From the NCBI RefSeq assembly GCF_020080835.1, contig NC_058162.1, positions 1,984,001 through 2,048,000 on the forward strand: a DNA stretch of 64,000 nucleotides. Direction: 5' to 3'. The position numbers and the translations under genes were made by a program. This DNA is from Cotesia glomerata (taxonomy: Eukaryota > Arthropoda > Insecta > Hymenoptera > Braconidae). Under the pieces are notes generated by a model. The model ran no database searches, was not told the origin of the DNA, and saw only the letters and a list, made by a program, of their open reading frames with translations. This document shows, one piece after another, positions 12,546 through 23,304 of the stretch (the first letter of the stretch is position 1; the number at the start of each line of letters is the position of its first letter).

Positions 12546-13509
12546 GAATTGTTATTTTATTGAGTAATTATGGATATAAACAACACAATAAAATAATAAG
12601 ATTAAAAAGTTGCATGTTAGTTTATCATGTTAATTATTAATCAAAATTTTTTGATAAAATACTCTAAAATTTAGGAAGAAATAAAAAAAAAAAAGTATTA
12701 AAATATGTTAATTATTAGTAATAATTTTTTAAAAGAAAATTTTAAAATTCGAGAAGAAATAAAAACATCCTTCCGGTCAGAAGAGACACATAAATTTTTT
12801 GTTTAGTAAATCAATACAGCTGTTATTTTATTACTCAGAAAAAAATTGGTACTGCGTGACAGAATTTAGTTGGTTATTTTTTTGAACGAGTAAATAGTGT
12901 ATATTAATGATAAATAAATAATCTGTTTGAATGCATCAATTCGTCCGCTTAATGTGGAATTTACATAAAATTCAATACAAAAAATCGGGTATAATAACGG
13001 AAGAGAATATAGATATTTAAATTAGTTTTTTTTTTCACGCGTTACGTAAAAGCGTTTTTTTTTTTTTTTTTGAGAAGACAAAAAAATAGTTCCAAAAAAA
13101 TGGAAGTAAAATTAATGAATTTATTTACATTGATTTCTTCATCGATTTTTGATATTAGAAAAGTGATAACTGACTGATAGAAGGGCTAAATAAGGTGATT
13201 TTTATCGAGTCAGGTTGGAATATATACGAAAAAAAGAACCCTTCATAGAATTTCACGTGCGAAGCATACACTGTAATTTAAAGCTGCGCTGTTTATCTGT
13301 AAATTAGGCGTATGATCCCTTCTCAACGTAGGCAGAGAGAGTAGTCGTCACGCTACTTTTACCAAATACAAGAGGGGTGTTGCGTCTCGACACAAACTTA
13401 TTATTAATTTACTATCTAGTCTTTTAATGCAGACACCGTATATTTAGAGAAAAAAGCACACTGTATTTTCATACGAAAATATCAATAAGTACTTTATATT
13501 TAATATTGA
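12546..13509. other. Gene-free stretch
   Basis: AT-rich, no supported exon. A GC-richer piece at about 13,310-13,390 (CAACGTAGGCAGAGAGAG) remains unexplained. Confidence 0.4.
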
Positions 13510-13511
13510 GC

Positions 13512-13557
13512 ATCGTATCCTGAAACATTTCGCCAAGACAGACGGCCGGTCTTCAGA
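13512..13557 (-). ncRNA. Third, weaker hammerhead-like motif
   Basis: Minus strand: CTGAAGA, a GC-rich stretch with a possible GCC/GGC stem, then GAAATGTTTCAGG. It has the CUGANGA...GAAA spacing, but the stem is weak. Listed because of its proximity to the two better motifs. Confidence 0.25.
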
Positions 13558-13912
13558 GTATAAAGAAAGGGCTAGTGAAGAAATATGGATTTAATACTAT
13601 TGCATGTTTTCTGTGGTTTATGTTATGGTAAACTTGGACGATAATAATTGTGTAGATAGAAAAGAAAGTTATGAATAACTGACAGCTTTTTATCTAGAGT
13701 GTCTACGGATATTTATAATTTAGGCTAAGCGGGATAGGAGTAGAATGTGTGAAACATTGTTTCTATAGTACCTACTTATCAAGAATTAGCATTGTGTTTA
13801 ATGGTGTAAAGATAACCAAGGTGTTCGGTCATCTTAAAGAAAATTATTCTGTTTTTGATTGATTCAAAAATTTCTTGTCTTGAAGACAAGCTCGCTTTTT
13901 TTAACAAGAAAT

Positions 13913-14553
13913 TGCACGCCTCATAGCGCGAAGCGCGTGAGGTTGTGCTTTATACTTGACTCGTCAAGGTCAAGCAATTTTGTGATCTTTAAATGTCTCT
14001 ATCACAACCGTATTACACTTATACAATAATATAAGTAGATGTACACCGAGAAAACACTTAAATTAAACCATCTTTTACTTTCTAAAATCATTTTTAGTTG
14101 CTATTTTGAAAAAAAAAACGTTTTGAAAAAAATTTTACGTGGACGTCTGGATGTCACCCCATTTTGGATGTATCAACGATTACTCCCGAACAAATTGATA
14201 TTTCAAGACCGGCATTTTTTTATTAGATTTAGAATGCGATGAACTGGGTCCGTATTTCATATCAGTAGCCTAGTTTACGTATTTTTTTTTTAAATTGAAT
14301 TTTTATTAAAATTCATTACGATACAATCGTACAAAGACAAACAAATTTTTCTTATTTGTCACGTGAAAACTATGGCGCCACTTGATCAAGCTAGATTTTT
14401 TTAGACTGCGTGCGCATATGACAAAAAAAGGGCGCTGATATTTAAAAAAAAAAAATACTCTGTAAGAAATTACTTAATTATAATTTTTTTTTTTTTTTAA
14501 TCAATTACACAATTTTTTTTTCTTAAAAAAGGATGAGCGTTATGAGGCGTGCA
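13913..14553. mobile_element. Inverted-repeat transposon, TGCACGCCTCATA family, copy 1
   Basis: Ends TGCACGCCTCATAGCGC and the inverse of TGCACGCCTCATAACGC (16 of 17 match). The interior is shared in inverse orientation with 39,817-40,343 over ~520 bp, including TTTTTTAGACTGCGTGCGCA and the block around GGATGTCACCCC. The 67-codon frame within (14,039-14,242) occurs only because the repeat occurs; its counterpart at the second copy is frameshifted, so it is not a gene. Lone ends of the family lie at 14,530-14,575, 36,020-36,065, 39,252-39,300 and 40,765-40,800. Confidence 0.6.
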
Positions 14554-15360
14554 CTTTTGGATTTTCCAAACTTTTTTTTACAACTTGGATCAAAAGAATA
14601 TTATTATCTTCATAAGAAAAAAGCAAGAAGAAATTAATATTATTTTCTATTAAAATATGAAATCAACATTCTTTTATATAAATATCAAAGGTAAGACCGA
14701 GAATAGTCATTAAATTTTAATTGGCCACGATGCTACGTACTTGGAATCAAATATCTCGCAAAAGTAGTTTAATAATTGACGGAATTAATTATACCTCTAA
14801 TTAAACATTTTAAGGTAGTTTATACAAGATTAGGGATGAATGCCAACAAAGGTCTATTGAAATATTGAAACCCACTCGTTGCTTTGATTGGAAGACGTGG
14901 TGTTATCTTATTACTGTATATGCTTGTTATAAAGTTCAGGTAAGAAGATTCAAGGTTGTTATGATACATTATAAAGTTATCGGTTGTAAAGATATATAAT
15001 AGGATTGTCGACTGTATTAATTGACGATATGATAACTTGTTTAATTGAAATAAGCCTTCATGGTCGGATGTTATTATTAGTTGAGCCAGAGATAAAATTT
15101 ACTCAAATTATATCAATTAATAAAGTATTTAGAAAATTTTTTAAAATAAGTAACTACTTGGTGATTTTGACTAATATTTTTGTATTAGTTGCCTATAACT
15201 TTCTAGAAGTTTGTATACCCAAATTTTGTCCTACTTATAGGGTTAATTTAATTCGTATTATAATTTTTTCTTATGAAACTACTAGAATAGAGAAAATAAA
15301 AATAATTTATAGCCTTGTCTAGTTCGGTTGACTTCAAATGTAAGTTAAGGTAGTTCACTC
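14554..15360. other. Gene-free stretch with one unsupported 105-codon frame
   Basis: The open frame at 15,005-15,322 starts at TTG, has an in-frame stop just upstream, AT-biased codons and no recognisable domain. I treat it as chance. Nothing else is visible. Confidence 0.4.
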
Positions 15361-15364
15361 GGGA

Positions 15365-15470
15365 CACATAGTTTGTTTTATAAAACAAATTATGAGTCCC
15401 GTAAAAACATTGTAAAAAACAATGTTTTTTCTTTAATTAAATATATTTCTTAAATTAAGAAATATATTTC
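15365..15470. repeat. Run of three consecutive perfect short palindromes
   Basis: Three hairpins abut: TTTGTTTTATAAAACAAA, ACATTGT-aaaa-ACAATGT, and AAATATATTTCTTAA with its inverse TTAAGAAATATATTT. They sit directly before a fragment of the tRNA-headed retroposon. Confidence 0.5.
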
Positions 15471-15572
15471 TTTCCTTTTCACTCGCTAGTGCTGCCTTTT
15501 TCACGAGTTATCTCTTATTCGCTTTTATTAATGGCTATTTTTGTTTAACTAGCTAGTTTATTAAAAAGGGTT

Positions 15573-15815
15573 TATATTTTTTCTCTCTCTCGCTCTCTAT
15601 TGGACAAACGAGAGTATCTCTGTCAAACTTGTACAACTTATGGAATCTTAAAACGGATTTTATGCATAAATAAATGAAAATTTTCCAAAAAAGCGCTTCG
15701 CTCTTCGATGGATAATTTAATTATCTATCGAAGAGCGAAGCGTTTTTTTTAAAAAATTTTATCTTATTCATGAGCAAAACTCGTTTGAAAATCAACTATC
15801 AACCGCTCTTAACAA
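15573..15815 (+). mobile_element. Fragment of the long tRNA-headed retroposon
   Basis: The segment TCTATTGGACAAACGAGAG through CAACTATCAACCGCTCTTAA is the inverse of 18,580-18,760, which is the part just after the tRNA-like head of the 17,310-18,836 retroposon. Unlike that copy, this one contains an extended hairpin at 15,693-15,748 (CGCTTCGCTCTTCGAT arms, ~24 bp, one mismatch). Confidence 0.6.
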
Positions 15816-16140
15816 TTTATAAAAAACTATATGGTAAAAATTTTCAAAATTTCTTTGGATTATTTTAAGTATATTATTCTAACAAGTATCAGTTTTTTGA
15901 AACAATCTTAAAATCCTTTTAATGCAATAATCATTAATATTTGTGATTTTTTTCACTCTCCACCCATGCTGTCTGTGCTAAAATATCATTTTTAATTACA
16001 ATTATCTCATTTCTGGTATGGTCAATTGATTTAAAATTTCGAAAACTTCTTAAAATTTTGCATTTATGATCGAACTACCTTTAGAGAGTTAGTCATCTCC
16101 CGATTCTTAAGCGACGAGCTTATAAAATTATTAATTTATA

Positions 16141-16412
16141 CACTGATAGAAGGATTTATTTGTATTAAAAAAATATTTGTTAATAGTTAACAAATCATTT
16201 ATTAGAGACCATTTTTTAGTATCAAACAAATATTTCTTAGTATTTAAAATGATTTGTTTGTATTTAATAAATCAGATATTCATTTATTAAATATTAATAA
16301 ATCTTTTTAAATACTAAGAAATATTTGTTAAGGACTAAAAAGTGGTCTCTAATAAATGATTCGTTAAATATTAACAAATATTTTTAACTATAAACAAATC
16401 CTTCTATCAGTG
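16141..16412. mobile_element. Palindromic MITE, CACTGATAGAAGG family, copy A
   Basis: A 272-bp near-perfect palindrome with ends CACTGATAGAAGGATTTATT and AAATCCTTCTATCAGTG, flanked by TA on both sides. Its arms contain TTAGAGACCATTTTTTAGT and TTAATAAATC-type words. TA duplication and CACTG ends suggest mobilisation by a Tc1/mariner-type transposase. Non-coding. Confidence 0.8.
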
Positions 16413-16609
16413 TAGCAGTCTAATACGCTAGATTTCATTCGAATAAAAATTTAAAATAGTGATCAGTTTCAAGGTTCTTATACTTTCAAACTTAAATGTA
16501 AAATAATTATTAAACTTACTTATTTTCATGCTGTAGATCATTCGATAATTTAATAAATTACAAATTGATTTCTTACTCGTGAACACCTCGTTTTCTTTAT
16601 CTTAAAGTT

Positions 16610-16800
16610 ACTTTGAAAGTTGAAGAAATTGAAATGAAAGGAGTTAAATTCGTTGCAATAAAGAGATATGTTTTACTTACAGATAATTGAAGCTGTAGCT
16701 TCAATGCAGAAATCTAATGCGAGATGCACTGTATTACACGAATACACTATGTCTTTAATTGTCTTTATAGTATGACTGAACATTATAAGAACAGGAAGAC
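16610..16800 (+). repeat. Dispersed repeat, pair with 35,660-35,830
   Basis: About 170 bp (AGATATGTTTTACTTACAG to TGACTGAACATTATAAGAA) recur in the same orientation at ~35,665-35,830 with ~85% identity. GAAGCTGTAGCTTC inside is palindromic. Family unknown. Confidence 0.55.
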
Positions 16801-17311
16801 TCATGTCGCCTTATCAGCCTTAGGCAAGCGTTTACTAAAGAGCTAATAAAACTGTACTGTTGATTTTTATAACTGTGTTATAAAAGACAAATTTTGACTA
16901 CCAGAAGGTTAGTGTAATCACGTGGTTCCGAAGATGACATCACTATTGTACACTGATAAAAGGATTTATTAACTATTAATAATTTAATTTATTTGAAGAC
17001 AATAATTTAATTTATTAAATTTTAATAAATATTTTTTAACATTCAATAAATATTTATTTGTAAGAAAAGTACATTTATTAATAGTTAATGAGTATTTATT
17101 AATAGTTAACAAATATTTATTAACAGTTAATAAATATTTTGTTGAGTGAATTTGTTTCCCTTGCAATGTCATATGATATCAAGATTGTTTATAAACAAAA
17201 ATCATCTTTATAAATTATTTGCATTAATTATATTACATTATAATAACGTTTATTGTAACATACCAAATTCTATCACAGCTCATAGCTATGTTTTATATTT
17301 TTCAATATTTT

Positions 17312-18137
17312 TAACTTCCCGCTAAGAAATTCGAAGATTTTCAAAAATCGGGAAGTTATTGTTTTCACCCCGTTTTGCAAAAATCGAGTTTTCATCAGAT
17401 CTCGAAGTTTGAAGGTCACAGGAAGCTTCCCTGACTATCCCCGCGAGGTTGTCACGGTGTCTGTATGTGTGTGTGTGTGTGTGTGAAAGTATGTGAACCG
17501 CTTATAACTTTTGAACGGCTAGACCGATTTCATCACGGTTGGTGCCATTCAAAAGAGCTTGACCAAACTTAGATTTTGAAACTAATTTGGACCGATTCAG
17601 ATCAATAGATTTTGAGAAATCTTAAAAAAACTGAAAAAAAAAATTTTTTCAAATGTAGTTTTTTTGGAATAACTTTTAAACGGCTTAAAGGTTCAATTCC
17701 AAAAACTAATCAGCTCTTAACCTCAAAAAACCACGTCGATCGCCACCAGTCCGGTCAAAATCGGTTGATTCGTTCGAGAGATATCGTGAACGAAAGAAAA
17801 CCGAAAAAAGTGTTTTTTTCGGAATAACTCCAAAATTCCTAGCGCGATCAATTCAAAATTTAAGATTCTTCGTGAGGCTTAAAAACTGCGTCGAATGCTT
17901 CTAACCGCGTAAAAATCGGTTTATTCATTCAAAAGTTATTGCGGTTTAAAAATTCAAGAAATAGTGTCTTATCAAATCTCTATCAGACTTTTGAGCTCGA
18001 AGAGCTTTAAAGCATAGGAAAGCAATCTCTTTGAGCTCGGAGAGCTCAAAATAACCCATAAATTGTATTTTTGAGCTCGAAGAGCTCAAAAACGTCATTG
18101 GTGCAATTTTAAGCTCCTAAGTATGGAATTAGCGGGA
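17312..18137. repeat. AACTTCCCGCTAA inverted-end unit with GAGCTC palindrome cluster
   Basis: Bounded by AACTTCCCGCTAA and TTAGCGGGAAGTT. It contains a (TG)n run at 17,465-17,484, a segment whose frames read through ~70 codons by chance, and at 17,990-18,085 three copies of GAGCTC-(g/c)aa/gga-GAGCTC. A partial inverse copy is nested at 45,184-45,345, and a worn end is near 3830. Confidence 0.6.
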
Positions 18138-18759
18138 AGTTGCAGGGATGGCCTTCAGGGTCAACCGTTTTCCTAATTTTTTTTTATTATTATACTTTAC
18201 TTATACACCTCTCGGTTTTTACAAAGCTGATTCCTCTTTTTCTCTTAGCTCTACGCTTTTTCTATTTCTCATATTGGACCTCAGCAAGTCCCACCCGACA
18301 CTTCATTTCTACTTTTAATTTTTGCGGCTGTGGACCGACTTGTGCTTTCTGTACCGTATTCACCCTGAACCTCACCTTCTCAGGCTGTTGGAACAGAATC
18401 ATGGGGAAACCACAGAGAAAACCCATGATAGTACAGTCGGAGCTGGGCTAAATCTACAGTGATTGATAAGAAACTCTTCTTTATCGACCACTGGAGCATT
18501 AGGCCCCTCTCCTAGTGTGCAGAGATCCCTCGCGCTAGCCAACGCTGACTAAAGTGGTCACCCATTCAAGTTGTTGCTTAAGAGCGGTTGATAGTTGATT
18601 TTCAAACGAGTTTTGCTCATTAATAAGATAAAATTTTGAAAAAAACGCTTTGCTCTTCGATTTTTTAGAAAATTTTCATTTATTTATGCATAAAATGCGT
18701 TTTAAGATTCCATAAGTTGTACAAGTATGACAGAGACACTTTCGTTTTTCCAATAGAGG

Positions 18760-18836
18760 GCGAGAGCTGGGATCGAACCCGGGTCCCACTCTTTCGAAAA
18801 GCGAGCACCGAGCCGACCAGGCCATTGCCAGCCTAC
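18760..18836 (-). repeat. tRNA-like SINE head
   Basis: Minus strand: GGCTGGCAATGGCCTGGTCGG as A-box region and CCCGGGTTCGATCCCAGC as a T-arm with B-box. It is closely similar to the heads of the SINEs at 41,988 and 57,435. No matching acceptor stem, so it is a retroposon promoter and not a working tRNA. Confidence 0.65.
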
Positions 18837-19689
18837 TTTATATTTTTCAATATTAAAAAGGTAAATTTATTTTGTAAATTTAATTATTATCATGGATTCC
18901 AGCGATAGAGTTATAAAAAGTGTCAAAAAAAATTGCTATTTTTGCTTTTGATTTTAAATAAATATTTGTTAACAGTTAACAAATATTCATTAACCATTAA
19001 TAAATATTTATTAATATTTAATAAATCGTATATAATAAATAATTTATTTACTGTTAATAAATATTGAATTAACCTTATGATGTTAAAAAATTATTTATTA
19101 ACAGTTAATAAAGCTTATTAAATATAAACAAATCCTTCCATCAGTGTATTATTAAGAAAGTTAGAGAATGAATGAAGAAAGAATATTTTATCATAGCTAA
19201 TAAAATCATCTGGGACAAAATATTTACTCTTTAATTCCAACAAAGAAAAAATATGTTATCATAAAGACAAAAATGAATATCAACCAAAAAGTGATGATAT
19301 TAAAAGGAGGAATATTTTTGAACTCTGCAGTACTTAGATTAATATAATTGCTTTCTTTGGTTTTTCTAATATGCAAAGACAGTAGAGTTGATAATTTAAT
19401 TTGGACAAAAGGTTCCAGATCAATAACTAACAGATGTTTTTGGTAAATACTCGAACCAGTGACATTGTTGTGATATGAATAAGATCTCAAATATTGAATT
19501 ATAATAATATTCAAAGAACAAGTGGTTCTGCAGATGATATCAATGCTGAGTTTGTTGTATTTAATACTTATTAAGTTCGGATATGACTAAAAGATGTACA
19601 GTAGCTGTCGATAGTATTGCATCGTGTTATTTGTTAAACAGTAGATTAATTTGACTTAGATAAAGAGTTTATTCCTTGACCAGATAATT

Positions 19690-20658
19690 TTACAAATTAT
19701 AAACGGTTAATAAAAATAAAGATAAAACGATCACAAACGTTAGGTAGAAGATAAGTTTAGAAATAATGTCTTAAAAGTAAATAATCTTTTAGGCTTACCC
19801 TGGAAGTCTGCTCTTAAATATTAGAGAGGCTCAAATTTTATGGGCCTTCTCACCTTCATGGGTATATTTTCAATACCGAATTACCGTATTTCGTGTGTCA
19901 CGGAGAAATTAAGTAATTTCTGATAATGAATTATAAGTATTATCGACGCTTCTGCGGAATTATTTTAAACTTTGCGATTTTACGCGGAAAAATCAACGCT
20001 CAACGGCGGAAAATAATAAAAAGAAAGAAAATCGGAATATAATTATGACAAATATCGAGTGAATTTACTTCATTAGTGCTACAAAATGTAACCTAACCAC
20101 GAGCAAGGCACGGACTCGTGTATCGCGGAGTACTTTGTGCTTCCGAAGAATTGTTTGCCCGGAGCCGATCGACGCGGAGCTAACCAGTGGTATCCTGGTC
20201 GAAATCGAACTGCCAGAAAATGATTTTCGGGCGGTATTTATATGGTTAGCAGCATCAGTGATTGTGAGATTCATAGGTAAATTATTCAAAAAAAAAATGA
20301 AAGGTAGAGAAGGGCATTTGTCCAAGCGTCATCGCATTTTCTAATTCTTGGAAATTAGGGTAATTCTATGAGTATTTTCGAAATTTATCTTGATTCCACA
20401 ATTTGGAGTAGAAAATGTGATGATACTTTCACCGTATTACTAATTCAAAAGTAAGTGAACAAAGTCGTTAAAATTTGAAAGGTATTGATAAAAAATAGAG
20501 ATCCGGTAATTAGGAGGAACGTCATCAAACTTTCCTGGGAAAGTTAAACCAGATTTCTCCTATACAGACTTCAAAGGTATGATAATTGTAAACTAAAAAT
20601 AAGAAGTTGCATATATTTAAAAGAAAAACAAAAATTTTAAATTTTAACAGACGTCACA
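19690..20658 (+). mobile_element. LTR-like repeat, copy 1 (truncated)
   Basis: Matches bases ~27,960-29,048 of the solo LTR at 27,627 over landmarks TAGGCTTACCCTGGAAGTCT, ACCGTATTTCGTGTGTCACGG, GCTAACCAGTGGTATCCTGG and the end TTTTAACAGACGTCACA. The start is lost. It carries an 86-codon minus-strand frame that is only the antisense of the repeat. Confidence 0.6.
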
Positions 20659-22175
20659 TAAAAAATAAGTTTAGAAAATAATGTTTTACGCTTACCCTGG
20701 TAAGCGTAAAGTCTGCTCTTAAAGAGTGGTCCAAGTTTTTAAGAGACTTTCACCTTCATGGATATTGTTCACTACCGAATAACCGTATTTCGGGTATCCC
20801 GGAGAATTTTAAAATGAATAAAAATTGAAAATAAAAGAAAAAGTGAAATCTAATAGTGTAAAATATCGAATGAATTTACTACGATAGTGATACTGAGTGC
20901 AATCTTACCACAAGCAAAACATTGACTCGTATATTACGGAGTCTGATGTGCTTCCGAAGAATTATTTGTCCGGTGCCGATCGAATCAGAGCTAGTCAGAG
21001 TGGTATTCTGGTCGAAATCTAACTGCTTAAAAATGATTTGTGGGCGGTTTATATAGCGTTAGAACCAGCGGCGACTGCACGGGAATCATAGATAAATTAA
21101 ATTCAAAAAGAAAGGTAGCCCAAGGGCACTTTATCGAAAACAAGGGTCATCGCGTTTTCCACACTGATAGAAGGATTTATTTGTATTAAAAAAATATTTG
21201 TTAATAGTTAACAAACCATTTATTAGAGACCATTTTTTAGTATCAAACAAATATTTCTTAGTATTTAAAATGATTTGTTTGTATTTAATAAATCAGTTAT
21301 TCATTTATTAAATATTAATAAATCTTTTTAAATACTAAAAAATATTTGTTAAGGACTAAAAAGTGGTCTCTAATAAATGATTTGTTAAATATTAACAATA
21401 AACAAATATTAACAATTTTTAACTATAAACAAATCCTTCTATCAGTGCATATTTTTCGAAACCCGGATAAATCTATGCGTAGTTTCAAGCTATTGCATTA
21501 TAGATTTTGATTTTACGACTTTAAGGTAGTACTACCGTTACCACAAGAGTCAAATCCCAAAACCTAACCTTATTTGATTAACGTAGTAGATTTCCCTATA
21601 CTAAATCACGTTGGAGAAAGAGAGACAGAGATAAATTTTGAATGTTTTTTATTAATAAATATTATCATATGCTTGAAAACCATACTGATTGTTATTAAAT
21701 ATGTTCTAGATGTTATTTTCTCTCGTTGTCTTAATTTTTATAAGAATCTGAACGTCCAGTTTTGTGAAATAAAATAAAATCTTTGATTTTCCATAAGGAT
21801 CAATGGTTAATTAAGGCAAAAATATGTAAATATTAATATCTTTTTTTCAGGACTTGCCAGGCTTCCAAAAATTTTACAGCTTAATTATGATATTATAAAG
21901 TACCAATATGCCAAATTTCATTTAATTCTGAACGTCAATTCTAAAACTGGTAGTATTATAAATTTGAAAGTGAGATAAATAAAGTCGTTAAAATTTCTGA
22001 TAGATATCGATACAGTAAGATCCGGATGATTCGTAAGAACGTCATCAAATTGTGAGACAGTTGGGTCGGATTTCTCTTATACAGACTTTAAGGGTATGAC
22101 AAATTGTAAACTAAAAATAAGGAATGAAATATATTTAAAAGAACAGCAAAAATTTTGAATTTTAGCAGACATTAC
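20659..22175 (+). mobile_element. LTR-like repeat, copy 2, cut by a MITE
   Basis: Follows copy 1 directly and repeats the same landmarks (CTTACCCTGGTAAGCG, GAATAACCGTATTTCGGG, GAGCTAGTCAGAGTGG), ending GCAGACATTACA. The MITE at 21,162-21,447 interrupts it between GCGTTTTCC and TATTTTTCGAAACCCGG, sequences that are contiguous in copy 3. Confidence 0.6.
21162..21447. mobile_element. Palindromic MITE, CACTGATAGAAGG family, copy B
   Basis: Same ends and arms as copy A; flanks are CA rather than TA, probably a later substitution. Inserted in an LTR repeat, so younger than it. A short tandem AACAAATATT duplication lengthens the right arm. Confidence 0.8.
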
Positions 22176-22199
22176 ACATCTAACAAGTGGTCGTAAAAA

Positions 22200-22652
22200 T
22201 AATTCTATTAGCCGACGGAAATTGTTTCTAGAAGACTGATATTTTTTAATGGCTTCAATGACCGGTCAGAAATTGGCCGTTCATTAACTGACAGCCTTTG
22301 CTCGACTGACAAGCTTAATTTCAGTAAGGGTAAACTATCTCAAGAAAGAATGTCTTAACGGTCAAAGGTTTATAGACAACTGCGGCGATTGCTCTCGGTA
22401 CGAGCTTTTATATAGTGCAAAAGTGGTACTTACGTGATTAAATATCGCGAACTGAAGAGAACGAGAGCCTTAGGCAGTCTGAGCGTCGATGACCATTTTC
22501 AGAGGGTTTTTATATGATTTTTTCTATAGGGCGTTACTATAGGGATATTGATTATTGCTTTCTTAATGTATTGTGAGATTAAGAGTGATGAAATGGTGGT
22601 GATAACAATCCACTTTCATTTGATAAATGATAGAGGCTAATTTTATTGACAT
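22200..22652. other. LTR/retroelement-derived fragment, pair with 34,780-35,160
   Basis: Words CTGAGCGTCGATGACCATTTT, AGGGTTTTTATATGATT, AGGGATATTGATTATTGC and GATAGAGGCTAATTTTATTGA recur in order at ~34,900-35,155. No protein can be read. The class is uncertain; it lies directly after the LTR copies. Confidence 0.4.
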
Positions 22653-22966
22653 CCCGAGTCAGAATAATGAACCTATATGAGCCTACATGAACCTACATGA
22701 GCCTACAGAATAATTTTCAATTGTTTTGATTGATATTATTCAATTTATAAATTGAATTTTTAAGTTTTTTTATCAATAAATTTTTAGTTACTATTTAAAT
22801 TTATTTGTATTGTACTATTTAATATTGGTATAAGTGTATTTTGCGAGGTTATATTGATCAATTGAAACAATTAAAGATAAAAATATCGATCGAAACAATT
22901 AAAAATTGTCCTGTAGGCTCATGTAGGTTCATGTAGGCTTATGTAGGTTCATTATTCTGACTCGGG
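22653..22966. mobile_element. CCCGAGTC hairpin element with repeated arms
   Basis: 314 bp; ends CCCGAGTCAGAATAATGAAC and inverse. Each arm contains the ~20-bp word ATGAACCTACATGAGCCTAC about twice, so the ~56-bp arms are themselves tandem. Relatives: 610-700 and 36,500-36,576. Confidence 0.65.
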
Positions 22967-23032
22967 ATTTGGACTGAGTTATCGTTTGATTTATTTGCTG
23001 AATAACGGAGTATAATTAGATAATTGCTATTA

Positions 23033-23304
23033 CACTGATAGAAGGATTTGTTTATAGTTAAAAATATTTGTTAATATTTAACAAATCATTTATTAGAGAC
23101 CACTTTTTAGTCCTTAGCAAATATTTCTTAGTATTTAAAAAGATTTATTAATATTTAATAAATGAATATCTGATTTATTAAATACAAACAAATCATTTTA
23201 AATACTAAGAAATATTTGTTTGATACTAAAAAATGGTCTCTAATAAATGATTTGTTAACTATTAACAAATATTTTTTTAATACAAATAAATCCTTCTATC
23301 AGTG
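23033..23304. mobile_element. Palindromic MITE, CACTGATAGAAGG family, copy C
   Basis: 272 bp with TA on both sides, essentially the inverse of copy A. Same internal GAGACCACTTTTTAGTCCTT and TTAATAAATGAATATCTG words. Confidence 0.8.

Larger units (their letters stand above)
17310..18836 (-). mobile_element. 1.5-kb tRNA-headed retroposon with 18-bp target duplications
   Basis: The sequence TTTATATTTTTCAATATT stands on both sides (17,292-17,309 and 18,837-18,854). Read on the minus strand the insert starts with a tRNA-like head (18,836-18,760: A-box GGCCTGGTCGG, B-box GGGTTCGATCC), passes a stretch resembling the 3' part of 5S rRNA (ACTTGAATGGGTGACCAC, ~18,565-18,590), a GGTTTTCTCTGTGGTTTCCC block shared with the SINE at 42.1 kb, and ends in the 17,312-18,137 unit bracketed by TTAGCGGGAAGTT and its inverse. 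That is far longer than a normal SINE. Either the AACTTCCCGCTAA unit inserted later or it belongs to the tail; the 45.15-kb fragment retains the same junction, favouring one composite. Confidence 0.65.
16951..19146. mobile_element. Larger relative of the CACTGATA MITE, split by a retroposon
   Basis: The ends CACTGATAAAAGGATTTATT and AAATCCTTCCATCAGTG match the short MITE family, but the inner arms (TTAATAGTTAACAAATATTT tandem words) are different and longer. Removing the inserted retroposon (17,310-18,836 with one duplication) leaves ~650 bp. TA flanks on both sides. Confidence 0.65.

Noticed and set aside
14039..14242. 67-codon frame that seems conserved at 40,029-40,217
   Set aside because: Both lie in copies of the same transposon and diverge by frameshift, so the similarity is DNA-level, not coding.
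15005..15322. 105-codon plus-strand frame
   Set aside because: TTG start, stop codon shortly upstream, AT-driven composition rich in Ile/Phe/Leu, no motif or splice context. Likely chance.
20065..20344. Overlapping sense and antisense frames of ~70-86 codons
   Set aside because: Lie in LTR repeat copy 1; the other copies have stops and indels in both frames.
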